A stretch of DNA of 64,000 bases from Bordetella parapertussis (GTDB taxonomy: Bacteria > Pseudomonadota > Gammaproteobacteria > Burkholderiales > Burkholderiaceae_D). Each line of letters starts with the position of its first letter. The first letter of the stretch is position 1. Made by a program: the position numbers and the translations under genes. Shown piece after piece: positions 8,070 through 16,697 of the stretch. The notes under the pieces were generated by a model. That model was not told the DNA's origin. It made no database searches and was given only the letters and a program-made list of their open reading frames with translations. The DNA lies in contig CAMBFZ010000014.1 in NCBI GenBank assembly GCA_945866125.1, forward strand, positions 36,550 through 100,549, in the 5' to 3' direction.

Positions 8070-8100
8070 AAAACCCCGGCCTGCTGGTCGGGGTTTTTTT
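8070..8100 (+). terminator. Rho-independent terminator after leuA
   Basis: Stem CCCCGGCC / GGTCGGGG with loop TGCT, flanked by A and T tracts (T7 at 8094-8100). Confidence 0.88.
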
Positions 8101-8117
8101 GTGGCGCCATGGATGGT

Positions 8118-8146
8118 TTGTCGGGTGGGGTAGTTTCGGCTATAAT
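8118..8146 (+). promoter_or_regulatory. rpsO promoter
   Basis: TTGTCG at 8118-8123, a 17-bp spacer and a perfect TATAAT at 8141-8146. It gives a leader of about 80 nt before rpsO. CTGG/CCAG and GGGGT/ACTCC pairings in the leader could take part in S15 autoregulation, which is known in other bacteria. Confidence 0.72.
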
Positions 8147-8233
8147 CGCTGGCTGGCTGGATTTGGCCAGATTTAATCGATGTCACGGTATCCGGGGTTG
8201 CGACTCCAGGTGCCGCATGTGAAAGGTAAGCGT

Positions 8234-8503
8234 ATGTCAGTCACGAAAGAAAGCAAAGCCGCCGTTATCGCCGATAACGCCCGTGCTCAAAACGACACCG
8301 GCTCCCCGGAAGTCCAGGTCGCATTGTTGACCGCCCGCATTAACGAACTCAACGGTCACTTCAAGGCCCACGCCAAGGATCACCATTCCCGCCGCGGCCT
8401 GATCATGATGGTCAACCGTCGTAAAAGCCTGTTGGCCTACTTGAAGCGCAAAGATGCAGACCGCTATCGCGCACTGATCGAAAAGCTCGGTCTGCGCAAG
8501 TAA
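8234..8503 (+). CDS. rpsO: 30S ribosomal protein S15
   Basis: Binds 16S rRNA in the central domain and organises the platform of the small subunit. The 89 residues match the family exactly, with the conserved TGSPEVQVALLTARI and the HxKDHHSRRGLIMMVNRRKSLL segments. ATG 8234 is preceded by AAAGGTAAG (8222-8230) and gives the standard N-terminus MSVTKESK; the longer open frame back to 8180 is not conserved-looking. It is followed by pnp, the classical rpsO-pnp arrangement, with a long hairpin between them. Confidence 0.97.
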   Translation: MSVTKESKAAVIADNARAQNDTGSPEVQVALLTARINELNGHFKAHAKDHHSRRGLIMMVNRRKSLLAYLKRKDADRYRALIEKLGLRK

Positions 8504-8529
8504 ACGCATTGCGCCACTTATGCATCTTC

Positions 8530-8576
8530 GACGGGATGCCTGTGTCAGCTAGCTGATGCGGGCATTTCGTCTTTTT
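8530..8576 (+). terminator. 20-bp hairpin between rpsO and pnp
   Basis: 8530-8549 pairs with 8552-8571 across 20 positions (five G-T wobbles), tip CTAG, followed by T5 at 8572-8576. The form is that of an intrinsic terminator. Its length also makes it a good RNase III substrate: in E. coli the rpsO-pnp junction carries both a terminator and an RNase III site used for PNPase autoregulation. Confidence 0.75.
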
Positions 8577-8697
8577 GACGTGAGCATTGCCAACGGTTTA
8601 TCCGTTGTGAAGTAAGGCGGCGGCAAGTCCGTTGCCCGTGGTGAGGTGAACGACAGCGCCTGAAAATCTGTCGGCAAAAATAGAGAGGAACCACCTT

Positions 8698-10818
8698 ATG
8701 TTTAATAAAGTTACGAAGACCTTCCAATATGGCCAGCACACCGTCACCTTGGAAACCGGCGAGATCGCGCGCCAGGCATCCGGCGCCGTGATGGTCTCAG
8801 TCGAAGACACCGTGATTCTTGCCACCGTTGTGGCACGCAAGGACGCCAAGCCCGGTCAGGATTTTTTCCCATTGACCGTTGATTACGTCGAAAAAACTTA
8901 TGCAGCCGGCCGTATTCCGGGCGGCTTTTTCAAGCGCGAAGGCCGTCCTTCTGAAAAAGAGACGCTGACCTCACGCCTGATCGATCGCCCGATTCGTCCG
9001 CTGTTCCCTGAAGGGTATCTCAATGAAGTGCAGGTCATTCTGCATGTGTTGTCGGTCAACCCGGACATCGATCCTGACATCCCTGCGATGATTGGCGCGT
9101 CGGCTGCGCTGTGTGTTGCAGGTATTCCATTCAATGGCCCGGTGGGGGCCGCCCGTGTTGGCTATATTGACGGCCAGTACGTGCTCAATCCGACCGTTTC
9201 CCAGTTGCCCAAGTCGCAGCTTGATCTGGTCGTGGCCGGTACAGAGTCGGCGGTGTTGATGGTGGAGTCCGAAGCGCAGCAGCTGTCCGAAGAGATCATG
9301 CTCGGTGCGGTCGTGTTTGGTCATGAGCAGATGCGTGTCGTTATTGATGCCATCCATGAACTCGTCCGTGACGGCGGCAAGCCTGAAGTCGAATGGAAGC
9401 CAGCCCCAAAAAATGAACCACTGATTGCGCGCGTGTCGGCGTTGGCCAATGAGAAATTGCGTGAGGCTTATCAGATCAAGGAAAAGCAGGCACGTACGCA
9501 AAAACTCAAAGAAGTCACGGCCTCGGTATCGGCGGCGCTGGCGGCTGACGCCGATGCGCCTGATTCTGCTGAACTTAGCAATATCTTGTTTGACCTCGAA
9601 GCCAAAATCGTCCGCTCGCAGATTCTCGAAGGCGAGCCGCGTATTGATGGTCGTGACACGCGTACGGTGCGTCCGATTTCGATTCGTACCAGCGTGCTGC
9701 CGCGCACCCACGGATCAGCTCTGTTCACCCGCGGTGAAACGCAGGCGCTCGTGGTGGCTACCTTGGGTACCGCACGTGACGAACAGCGCATTGATGCGCT
9801 TACGGGTGAGTACAGTGACCGCTTTATGCTGCACTACAATATGCCTCCGTTCGCCACTGGTGAAACCGGTCGCGTCGGTTCGCCAAAGCGTCGCGAAATC
9901 GGTCATGGTCGTCTGGCCAAGCGTGCACTGATTGCGGCCTTGCCGCCGGCTGAAGAATTCAGTTATTCGGTGCGTTTGGTGTCCGAAATTACTGAGTCGA
10001 ATGGTTCGTCGTCGATGGCCTCAGTGTGTGGTGGCTGTCTGGCGCTGATGGATGCGGGTGTACCGATGAAAGAGCACGTTGCGGGTATCGCGATGGGCTT
10101 GATCAAAGAAGGTAATCGCTTCGCGGTCTTGTCCGATATTCTGGGCGACGAAGATCACCTCGGCGACATGGACTTCAAAGTTGCGGGTACGGCCAACGGC
10201 ATTACTGCGCTGCAGATGGACATCAAGATTCAGGGCATCACCAAAGAAATCATGCAAGTTGCACTGGCGCAGGCGCAAGAAGGCCGACTGCACATTTTGG
10301 GCAAAATGCAAGAAGCCGTGCCAACCGGTCGCACGGAGCTGTCCAACTTTGCGCCACGCCTGATCACCATCAAGATCAACCCTGAAAAAATTCGTGACGT
10401 CATCGGTAAAGGCGGCGCTGTCATTCGCGCATTGACCGAAGAAACCGGTACCCAGATCGACATCACTGATGAGGGTTTGGTCACCATCGCGTCTGTGGAT
10501 GCGGCGGCCGGTCAAGAAGCCAAACGCCGTATCGAAGAGCTGACCGCGTCAGTTGAAGTGGGCAAAATTTACGATGGCGTAGTATTGAAGCTGCTGGATT
10601 TCGGTGCGATCGTCCAAGTCATGCCGGGTAAAGACGGTCTGCTGCATATCAGCCAGATTGCCAACGAGCGCGTCAATGCGGTCGCTGACTATCTGACCGA
10701 AGGTCAGCATGTGCGCGTTAAAGTGCTCGAGACCGACGACCGTGGTCGCCTCAAATTGTCGATGAAGGCCGCCGCAGCGGACGACGGCGGCGAAGCGCCA
10801 GCACCAGCGGCGCAATAA
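8698..10818 (+). CDS. pnp: Polynucleotide phosphorylase
   Basis: A phosphorolytic 3'-5' exoribonuclease and a component of the RNA degradosome. The 706 residues show the full architecture: RNase PH domain 1 (about 10-140), the helical linker, RNase PH domain 2 with GETQALV and the phosphate-site segment ESNGSSSMASVCGG (about 430-445), a KH domain with the GKGGAVIR loop, and a C-terminal S1 domain (from about 622, VGKIYDGVV). ATG 8698 has AGAGGA at 8684-8689. The long hairpin upstream (8530-8571) suggests RNase III-dependent autoregulation as in E. coli. A terminator follows. Confidence 0.97.
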   Translation: MFNKVTKTFQYGQHTVTLETGEIARQASGAVMVSVEDTVILATVVARKDAKPGQDFFPLTVDYVEKTYAAGRIPGGFFKREGRPSEKETLTSRLIDRPIRPLFPEGYLNEVQVILHVLSVNPDIDPDIPAMIGASAALCVAGIPFNGPVGAARVGYIDGQYVLNPTVSQLPKSQLDLVVAGTESAVLMVESEAQQLSEEIMLGAVVFGHEQMRVVIDAIHELVRDGGKPEVEWKPAPKNEPLIARVSALANEKLREAYQIKEKQARTQKLKEVTASVSAALAADADAPDSAELSNILFDLEAKIVRSQILEGEPRIDGRDTRTVRPISIRTSVLPRTHGSALFTRGETQALVVATLGTARDEQRIDALTGEYSDRFMLHYNMPPFATGETGRVGSPKRREIGHGRLAKRALIAALPPAEEFSYSVRLVSEITESNGSSSMASVCGGCLALMDAGVPMKEHVAGIAMGLIKEGNRFAVLSDILGDEDHLGDMDFKVAGTANGITALQMDIKIQGITKEIMQVALAQAQEGRLHILGKMQEAVPTGRTELSNFAPRLITIKINPEKIRDVIGKGGAVIRALTEETGTQIDITDEGLVTIASVDAAAGQEAKRRIEELTASVEVGKIYDGVVLKLLDFGAIVQVMPGKDGLLHISQIANERVNAVADYLTEGQHVRVKVLETDDRGRLKLSMKAAAADDGGEAPAPAAQ

Positions 10819-10851
10819 GAAATAGGTCGCACGCGGTTTATCGTGATGGCC

Positions 10852-10886
10852 AAGCCGCCCGGTGTTGCAGCCAGGGCGGCTTTTTT
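10852..10886 (+). terminator. Rho-independent terminator after pnp
   Basis: Stem AAGCCGCCC (10852-10860) / GGGCGGCTT (10874-10882) followed by a T run. Confidence 0.85.
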
Positions 10887-10936
10887 CTGCGAGTGCGTTT
10901 GTACAATAATTTTAAAAAATTGAGGGAGAGACCAGC

Positions 10937-11917
10937 ATGCGTGCCATTGAAATTATTCACCCGGGTGGACCGGAAGTACTCACCCCTTGCGAGCGGCCAA
11001 TGCCGACTTTGAAGGCCGGCGAGGTCTTGATCAAGGTGCATGCTGCCGGCGTCAATCGTCCTGACGTGTTGCAACGTACGGGCAATTATCCGGTGCCGCC
11101 GGGTGCCTCTGATATTCCCGGGCTTGAAGTCGCCGGTGAAATCGTGGACGGTGATCTGGCTGGCAGTGCCTTTAAAAAAGGCGATCTGGTCTGTGCGCTG
11201 GTGCAGGGTGGTGGCTATGCCGAATATTGTGCGGCGCCGATTGCACAATGTCTGCCCGTGCCAAAAGGGCTGACCGCACTGGAAGCGGCGTCTCTGCCTG
11301 AGACATTTTTTACCGTGTACAGCAATCTGTTTGAACGAGCCAAACTGACTGGCGACGAAACCTTGTTAGTGCAGGGCGGTAGCTCTGGCATCGGGGTCAC
11401 CGCGATTCAAATGGCGCGTGCGCTTGGACACCGCGTATTTGCCACCGCCGGCTCGGACGACAAGTGCCGTGCCTGCGAAAGTCTGGGAGCTGAGCGCGGG
11501 ATTAATTACCGTTCCGAAGATTTTGCCGAAGTCGTGAAGGCCGCCACGGGTGGCAAGGGGGCTGATGTGATTCTCGACATGGTTGCCGGTGATTACGTCG
11601 CGCGCGAGATCGATTGTCTGGCTGACGATGGGCGTTTGGTGGTGATCGCCTTGTTGGGTGGGGCGACCGGCAAGATTGATTTTGGTCATGTCATGCGACG
11701 CAGGCTGACGATTACTGGCTCGACCTTACGACCACGTCCGGTGGCGTTCAAGCAGATGGTGGCAGACAAGCTGCGTCAGCGGATATGGCCCCTGATTGAG
11801 TCTGGACAAATCAAGCCGGTGATATTTCAGACTTTCCCGCTTGATCAGGCAGCACAAGCCCACGCGCTAATGGAAACCAGCACGCACGTTGGCAAAATCA
11901 TGCTGACGGTAGCTTGA
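10937..11917 (+). CDS. NAD(P)H quinone oxidoreductase, zinc-independent MDR family
   Basis: A 326-residue medium-chain dehydrogenase/reductase of the quinone-oxidoreductase (PIG3/QOR-like) type, predicted to reduce quinones or enones with NADPH in the cytoplasm. It has an N-terminal GroES-like domain (HAAGVNRPDVLQRTGNYP), then a Rossmann domain with the nucleotide loop GGSSGIGVTAIQMARALG (about 145-162). The catalytic-zinc cysteine and histidine ligands of alcohol dehydrogenases are absent. GGGAGAG precedes the ATG. It lies between the pnp terminator and tpiA, which has its own promoter, so it is probably a single-gene transcript. The exact substrate cannot be told. Confidence 0.88.
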   Translation: MRAIEIIHPGGPEVLTPCERPMPTLKAGEVLIKVHAAGVNRPDVLQRTGNYPVPPGASDIPGLEVAGEIVDGDLAGSAFKKGDLVCALVQGGGYAEYCAAPIAQCLPVPKGLTALEAASLPETFFTVYSNLFERAKLTGDETLLVQGGSSGIGVTAIQMARALGHRVFATAGSDDKCRACESLGAERGINYRSEDFAEVVKAATGGKGADVILDMVAGDYVAREIDCLADDGRLVVIALLGGATGKIDFGHVMRRRLTITGSTLRPRPVAFKQMVADKLRQRIWPLIESGQIKPVIFQTFPLDQAAQAHALMETSTHVGKIMLTVA

Positions 11918-11946
11918 ACAAAAGAGGCAAGGCATTTCCGCTTGGT

Positions 11947-11976
11947 TTGACCGGGATTCTTGCCACAAGCTAAAAT
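11947..11976 (+). promoter_or_regulatory. tpiA promoter
   Basis: TTGACC at 11947-11952, an 18-bp spacer and TAAAAT at 11971-11976 (5/6 in each box), 27 bp before the tpiA ATG. Confidence 0.65.
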
Positions 11977-12003
11977 AGCGGGTTATTAAAAAAGCAGACT
12001 CCT

Positions 12004-12747
12004 ATGCGTCGCACTCTGATCGCTGGCAACTGGAAAATGAATGGCAGTCTCGCCGCTAACGCTGCGCTGTTGGACGGCGTGCGCGCAGGCGCTGTTGGTT
12101 TGTCGTGTGAGTTGGCGGTGTGTGTGCCGGCGCCTTATTTGTCGCAGGTGCAGTCACTGTTAGCGGGCTCCCCGGTTTCCTGGGGGGCGCAAGATCTGTC
12201 CGACCAAGAGGCCGGCGCCTTCACCGGTGAAATATCGGCGGCCATGCTCAAAGACTTTGCTTGCCGCTATGTGATTGTTGGTCATTCCGAACGACGGGCG
12301 TTACATGGTGAGAGCAGTGAATTGGTTGCGAAAAAAACAATCGCAGCTTTGTCGGCAGGATTGGTGCCGATTGTTTGTGTCGGCGAAACGCTGGCCGAGC
12401 GCGAGGCCGGGCTGACTGCCGGCGTCGTGGAGCAGCAGCTCGCGCCGGTGCTGGCAGCGGTTGGTTCGCGGTTAGCCGACATCGTCATCGCCTATGAACC
12501 AGTTTGGGCCATTGGAACCGGCAAGACAGCAACACCAGAAATGGCGCAGCAGGTACACGAACTCATTCGCGCCAAACTTGCCCAAGTTGATGGGCAGGCG
12601 GCGGCGAAGGTGCAGATTATTTATGGCGGCAGTATGAAACCGGACAATGCGCAAGCGTTGCTGGCGATGCCCGATATTGATGGCGGTCTCATTGGTGGTG
12701 CTGCGTTGAAGGCGACGGATTTTCTTGCTATTGCTCACGCCGCCTGA
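12004..12747 (+). CDS. tpiA: Triosephosphate isomerase
   Basis: Interconverts dihydroxyacetone phosphate and glyceraldehyde-3-phosphate in glycolysis and gluconeogenesis. It is a 247-residue TIM barrel with the substrate residues Asn9 and Lys11 (GNWKMNG), the electrophile His94 (GHSERR) and the catalytic base Glu165 (AYEPVWAIGTG), followed by the flexible loop 6 and the phosphate-gripping YGGSMKPDN and GGLIGGAAL segments. No insertions or losses are seen. It has its own promoter and precedes secG by 93 bp, the usual tpiA-secG pair. Confidence 0.97.
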   Translation: MRRTLIAGNWKMNGSLAANAALLDGVRAGAVGLSCELAVCVPAPYLSQVQSLLAGSPVSWGAQDLSDQEAGAFTGEISAAMLKDFACRYVIVGHSERRALHGESSELVAKKTIAALSAGLVPIVCVGETLAEREAGLTAGVVEQQLAPVLAAVGSRLADIVIAYEPVWAIGTGKTATPEMAQQVHELIRAKLAQVDGQAAAKVQIIYGGSMKPDNAQALLAMPDIDGGLIGGAALKATDFLAIAHAA

Positions 12748-12840
12748 GAGGGCGGAAGCAACCAACAGCACGAACACCACGAACATCGTGGGGATGAATA
12801 GAAACACTGAATGATCTCAAAACATTGGAAATTAAAATAA

Positions 12841-13215
12841 ATGACTACTTTGCTCGCCATCATCATCTTGATTCAAGTGCTTTCGGCGCTGATCATCATC
12901 GGCTTGGTACTGCTCCAGCATGGTAAAGGTGCCGACATGGGAGCCGCATTCGGATCCGGTGCCTCTGGCAGCCTCTTTGGTGCGACCGGCTCATCGAATT
13001 TTCTCTCCAAATTTACCGGTGTGGCCGCTGCGGTCTTTTTTTCCTCAACGCTGGCCTTATCGTTTTTCGGAAGCCGTCCTATCGCAACCGGTGGTGGCGT
13101 GATGGATCAAATCCCTGCGACACAATCGCAAACCCAAACCCCTGGCGCGCCGGCCGCGCCGCAGGGTGCACCGGCGAAAGTCGTACCCGGTCAATCTGGT
13201 GAAATTCCGAAATAA
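12841..13215 (+). CDS. secG: Preprotein translocase subunit SecG
   Basis: Small accessory subunit of the SecYEG protein channel in the inner membrane. The 124 residues have two membrane helices (about 4-24 and 52-72) joined by the conserved loop GLVLLQHGKGADMGAAFGSGASGSLFG, then a Pro/Gln/Ala-rich tail typical of betaproteobacterial SecG. The Shine-Dalgarno is weak. It lies after tpiA and before tRNA-Leu and nuoA, a conserved order in Burkholderiales. Confidence 0.94.
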   Translation: MTTLLAIIILIQVLSALIIIGLVLLQHGKGADMGAAFGSGASGSLFGATGSSNFLSKFTGVAAAVFFSSTLALSFFGSRPIATGGGVMDQIPATQSQTQTPGAPAAPQGAPAKVVPGQSGEIPK

Positions 13216-13247
13216 TGCTTATTCTTTGCTCGTTGCGCAATTCAGCG

Positions 13248-13277
13248 TTGAACTGGGTTGTCAAAACGGGTTAAAAT
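13248..13277 (+). promoter_or_regulatory. Promoter of tRNA-Leu (GAG)
   Basis: TTGAAC at 13248-13253, an 18-bp spacer and TAAAAT at 13272-13277, 11 bp before the tRNA. Confidence 0.6.
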
Positions 13278-13288
13278 AGCGTGCTTTG

Positions 13289-13373
13289 GCCGACGTGGTG
13301 AAATTGGTAGACACGCTATCTTGAGGGGGTAGTGGCGCAAGCTGTGCGAGTTCGAGTCTCGCCGTCGGCACCA
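13289..13373 (+). tRNA. tRNA-Leu (GAG)
   Basis: An 85-nt class II tRNA with a long variable arm. Acceptor strands GCCGACG and CGTCGGC pair, the anticodon stem is CTATC/GGTAG with loop TTGAGGG (anticodon GAG), and the CCA is encoded. Confidence 0.95.
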
Positions 13374-13394
13374 GCCAGAACAAAAACAAACCAG

Positions 13395-13426
13395 GCCAGC
13401 ATGGGGGTGCTCCTTGCTGGCTTTTT
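13395..13426 (+). terminator. Terminator between tRNA-Leu and nuoA
   Basis: GCCAGCA (13395-13401) pairs with TGCTGGC (13415-13421), followed by T5. A second, smaller hairpin with a T run follows at 13435-13452. I find no clear sigma-70 promoter for the nuo operon in the remaining stretch up to nuoA. Confidence 0.75.
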
Positions 13427-13505
13427 GTCGAGAAGGCAAAGTTGCCTTTTTGGCTCAACATTTGATCTTCTCGATGAGAGTCAAAGTTTTGTACTGCGGA
13501 TGATC

Positions 13506-13865
13506 GTGAACCTCGAAAATTATTTACCGATATTGTTGTTCATTCTTGTCGGTATTCTTGTCGGCGTGGCACCTCAGGTGCTGGGTCGGCTGATCGCTCC
13601 CTATCGGCCAGACGCCGCAAAAACTTCTGCGTATGAGTGCGGCTTCGAAGCCTTCGAAGACGCCCGCATGAAGTTTGATGTGCGCTACTACCTGGTCGCT
13701 ATCCTTTTTATCCTGTTTGATCTTGAAGTCGCATTCCTGGTGCCTTGGGCCGTCGCGATGAGCGATGTCGGTCTGCTGGGTTTCTGGGCAATGATGATCT
13801 TCCTCGGTGTATTGATCGTTGGCCTGATTTTCGAATGGAAAAAAGGCGCGTTGGATTGGGAATAA
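13506..13865 (+). CDS. nuoA: NADH-quinone oxidoreductase subunit A
   Basis: A membrane subunit of respiratory complex I near the quinone-channel junction. With GTG 13506 as start it has 119 residues and begins MNLENYLPILLF, the usual betaproteobacterial N-terminus; GCGGA at 13496-13500 lies 5 nt upstream. An ATG at 13500 would overlap that site and add two residues. Three membrane helices (about 6-27, 62-82, 88-110) and the conserved loop YECGFEAFEDARMKFDVRYY are present. It is the first gene of the fourteen-gene nuo operon and ends 3 bp before nuoB. Confidence 0.93.
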   Translation: MNLENYLPILLFILVGILVGVAPQVLGRLIAPYRPDAAKTSAYECGFEAFEDARMKFDVRYYLVAILFILFDLEVAFLVPWAVAMSDVGLLGFWAMMIFLGVLIVGLIFEWKKGALDWE

Positions 13866-13868
13866 GTC

Positions 13869-14345
13869 ATGGCAATTGAAGGCATGTTGAATGAAGGGTT
13901 TGTCACCACCACGGCCGACAAGCTCATTAACTGGACCCGTACCGGCTCAATGTGGCCTATGACATTTGGTCTGGCCTGCTGTGCGGTTGAAATGATGCAC
14001 GCCGGCGCGTCGCGCTATGACCTTGACCGCTTCGGTGTGGTCTTTCGTCCGTCGCCCCGTCAGTCTGACGTAATGATCGTGGCTGGCACGCTGTGCAACA
14101 AAATGGCGCCGGCCTTGCGTAAGGTTTATGACCAGATGGCTGAACCGCGTTGGGTGATCTCGATGGGGTCCTGCGCCAATGGCGGTGGCTACTATCACTA
14201 TTCCTACTCTGTGGTGCGCGGTTGTGACCGCATCGTACCGGTCGATATTTATGTGCCCGGTTGCCCGCCGACTGCCGAGGCGCTCTTGTACGGGATCATG
14301 CAGCTGCAAAACAAAATTCGTCGTACCAACACGATTGCGCGCTGA
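13869..14345 (+). CDS. nuoB: NADH-quinone oxidoreductase subunit B
   Basis: A peripheral-arm subunit that carries the terminal 4Fe-4S cluster N2, which hands electrons to ubiquinone. It is 158 residues long. The cluster ligands are visible as the tandem cysteines in GLACCAVEMM, a cysteine in MGSCANGGGYYHY and the cysteine in VPGCPPTAEALLYG. The ATG is 3 bp after nuoA. The nuoC ATG follows the stop by two bases, suggesting coupled translation. Confidence 0.97.
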   Translation: MAIEGMLNEGFVTTTADKLINWTRTGSMWPMTFGLACCAVEMMHAGASRYDLDRFGVVFRPSPRQSDVMIVAGTLCNKMAPALRKVYDQMAEPRWVISMGSCANGGGYYHYSYSVVRGCDRIVPVDIYVPGCPPTAEALLYGIMQLQNKIRRTNTIAR

Positions 14346-14347
14346 CC

Positions 14348-14944
14348 ATGACGACCAAACTCGATACCCTCGAAGCCGCCTTGCGTGCAGTACTAGGCGA
14401 GCACGTGCAGAGCTTGACGACGGCGCTCGGTGAGATCACCGTTGTCGTCAAGGCCGCTGATTATTTGCAGGCGATGACGGCGTTACGCGACCATGCTGAT
14501 CTGCAGTTTGAACAACTGATCGATCTGTGCGGTGTCGACTATTCGACCTATGGTGATGGTGCATGGGACGGTGCCCGCTTTGCGGTGGTCTCTCATCTGC
14601 TGTCGATTCACTACAACTGGCGTGTGCGCGTGCGAACCTTCGCGCCCGACGAGGCGTTACCGGTCGTGGCATCGGTATCGGATCTGTGGTCTGCCGCAAA
14701 CTGGTATGAACGCGAAGCCTTCGATCTGTTTGGCATCCTGTTTGATGGCCACAATGACTTGCGCCGCATTCTCACTGACTACGGTTTTATCGGCCATCCT
14801 TTCCGCAAGGATTTCCCCGTCAGTGGCTATGTCGAAATGCGTTATGACCCTGAGCAAAAGCGCGTGATCTACCAGCCAGTGACGATTGAGCCACGCGAAA
14901 ATGTGCCGCGCGTGATCCGCGAAGAACACTACGGAATCAAATAA
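14348..14944 (+). CDS. nuoC: NADH-quinone oxidoreductase subunit C
   Basis: A 30-kDa-type peripheral-arm subunit that packs against NuoD near the quinone site. I start it at ATG 14348, two bases after the nuoB stop, giving 198 residues; the open frame upstream is inside nuoB. The family signature ERExFDLFGIxFxGHxDLRRIL is nearly intact at about 118-139, followed by GHPFRKDFP. NuoC and NuoD are separate proteins here, not fused as in enterobacteria. The last base of its stop is the first base of the nuoD ATG. Confidence 0.96.
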   Translation: MTTKLDTLEAALRAVLGEHVQSLTTALGEITVVVKAADYLQAMTALRDHADLQFEQLIDLCGVDYSTYGDGAWDGARFAVVSHLLSIHYNWRVRVRTFAPDEALPVVASVSDLWSAANWYEREAFDLFGILFDGHNDLRRILTDYGFIGHPFRKDFPVSGYVEMRYDPEQKRVIYQPVTIEPRENVPRVIREEHYGIK

Positions 14945-16197
14945 TGGCCGAGATTAAGAACTACACCCTCAATTTTGGGCCCCAACATCCTGCCGCGCAT
15001 GGCGTGCTGCGTCTGGTGCTTGAGCTCGACGGCGAAGTGATCCAGCGTGCCGATCCGCACATTGGTCTCTTGCATCGCGCAACCGAAAAACTCGCTGAGC
15101 AAAAAACCTTCCTGCAATCCGTGCCTTACATGGATCGTCTCGACTACGTGTCGATGATGTGTAATGAGCATGCGTATGTGATGGCCATCGAAAAATTGCT
15201 CGGCGTTGAGGTGCCGCTTCGTGCGCAATATATCCGGGTCATGTTCGACGAAATCACCCGCATCCTGAATCATCTATTGTGGCTCGGTGCGCACGCGCTT
15301 GACGTTGGTGCGATGGGGGTATTTTTGTACGCATTCCGCGAGCGCGAAGATCTGATGGATTGCTACGAGGCGGTCTCGGGTGCGCGTTTGCATGCTGCCT
15401 ACTATCGCCCGGGCGGCGTTTATCGTGACCTGCCCGACAGCATGCCGCAGTACAAAGCATCACTGCTGCGCAACGACAAAGCAATGTCGCATTTGAACGA
15501 AAACCGTCAGGGTTCGTTACTCGATTTTATTGAAGACTTCACCAATCGTTTTCCGACTTATGTCGATGAATACGAAACCCTCCTGACGGATAACCGTATT
15601 TGGAAACAGCGTTTGGTGGGCATTGGTGTGGTGTCGCCTGAGCGTGCGCTGGCAATGGGATTTAGCGGCGCGATGTTGCGCGGCTCGGGCATCGAATGGG
15701 ATTTGCGCAAAAAGCAGCCTTACGAAGTCTATGACTTGCTCGACTTCGATATTCCGGTGGGGGTCAACGGCGATTGCTACGACCGCTATCTGGTGCGCGT
15801 TGAAGAAATGCGACAGTCCAATCGCCTCATCAAGCAATGCGTTGAATGGCTACGCAATAACGGCGGCCCGGTGATGTCGGACAATCATAAAGTCGCCCCG
15901 CCGTCGCGGGTGGACATGAAGTCCAACATGGAAGAACTGATTCACCACTTCAAGCTCTTCACGGAAGGCTTCCACGTGCCAGCCGGCGAAGCCTATGCAG
16001 CGGTAGAACATCCCAAGGGCGAGTTCGGCATTTACATCGTGTCCGACGGCGCAAACAAACCGTATCGCCTCAAAATTCGGGCGCCTGGTTATGCGCACCT
16101 TGAGGGACTGCATGAAATGGCGAAAGGTCACATGATTGCCGACGCAGTCACGATCATCGGTACCCAGGACATCGTGTTTGGCGAAATCGATCGCTAA
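14944..16197 (+). CDS. nuoD: NADH-quinone oxidoreductase subunit D
   Basis: The 49-kDa-type subunit forming the ubiquinone-binding cavity with NuoB. It is 417 residues long, with the conserved N-terminal FGPQHPAAHGVLR, where the histidines line the quinone site, and GEFGIYIVSDGANKPYRLKIRAPGY near the C-terminus split by normal spacing. It overlaps the nuoC stop by one base. It is descended from the large subunit of NiFe hydrogenases; the nickel-binding cysteines are absent, as expected. Confidence 0.97.
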   Translation: MAEIKNYTLNFGPQHPAAHGVLRLVLELDGEVIQRADPHIGLLHRATEKLAEQKTFLQSVPYMDRLDYVSMMCNEHAYVMAIEKLLGVEVPLRAQYIRVMFDEITRILNHLLWLGAHALDVGAMGVFLYAFREREDLMDCYEAVSGARLHAAYYRPGGVYRDLPDSMPQYKASLLRNDKAMSHLNENRQGSLLDFIEDFTNRFPTYVDEYETLLTDNRIWKQRLVGIGVVSPERALAMGFSGAMLRGSGIEWDLRKKQPYEVYDLLDFDIPVGVNGDCYDRYLVRVEEMRQSNRLIKQCVEWLRNNGGPVMSDNHKVAPPSRVDMKSNMEELIHHFKLFTEGFHVPAGEAYAAVEHPKGEFGIYIVSDGANKPYRLKIRAPGYAHLEGLHEMAKGHMIADAVTIIGTQDIVFGEIDR

Positions 16198-16217
16198 AAA
16201 AGCAAAAGGCACAGACG

Positions 16218-16697
16218 ATGGCGTTATCAGAACAATCCTTAAAAAAAATCGATCGCGAAATAGCGAAGTTTCCGGCTGACCAAAAACAGTCAGCGGTGAT
16301 GGCCGCGCTCGCGATTGCGCAAGACGAAACCGGCTGGCTCGCACCCGAGGTGATGCAAGAAGTGGCCGGCTATCTCGACATGCCGGCCATCGCCGTGCAG
16401 GAAGTGGCGACGTTTTATGCGATGTATAACCTCAAGCCGCTGGGCAAGCACAAGATCACCATCTGTACTAACTTGCCCTGTGCATTGTCGGGCGGCGAAA
16501 AGGCGGCACACTATCTGAAACAAAAGCTTGGCATCGACTACCGAGACACCACTGCAGATGGTCAATTTACGTTGCAAGAAGGAGAGTGTATGGGCGCTTG
16601 CGGCGATTCACCTGTTCTTTTGGTGAATAACAAACGCATGTGCAGCCACATGTCGAATGACAAAATCGATGCGCTGGTAGAGGAATTGAAAAAATGA
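16218..16697 (+). CDS. nuoE: NADH-quinone oxidoreductase subunit E
   Basis: The 24-kDa-type subunit carrying the off-pathway 2Fe-2S cluster N1a. It has 159 residues in a thioredoxin-like fold. The four cysteine ligands are visible as the pair in CTNLPC (with ALSGG after it) and the pair in GECMGAC. An N-terminal helical bundle (residues 1-75) includes QEVATFYAMYN. It overlaps nuoF by four bases (ATGA), so the two are translationally coupled. Confidence 0.96.
   Translation: MALSEQSLKKIDREIAKFPADQKQSAVMAALAIAQDETGWLAPEVMQEVAGYLDMPAIAVQEVATFYAMYNLKPLGKHKITICTNLPCALSGGEKAAHYLKQKLGIDYRDTTADGQFTLQEGECMGACGDSPVLLVNNKRMCSHMSNDKIDALVEELKK

Noticed and set aside
13242..13461. Minus-strand ORFs over tRNA-Leu (GAG)
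   Set aside because: They arise from the antisense of the tRNA (TARLELAQLAPLP type), not from protein-coding sequence.
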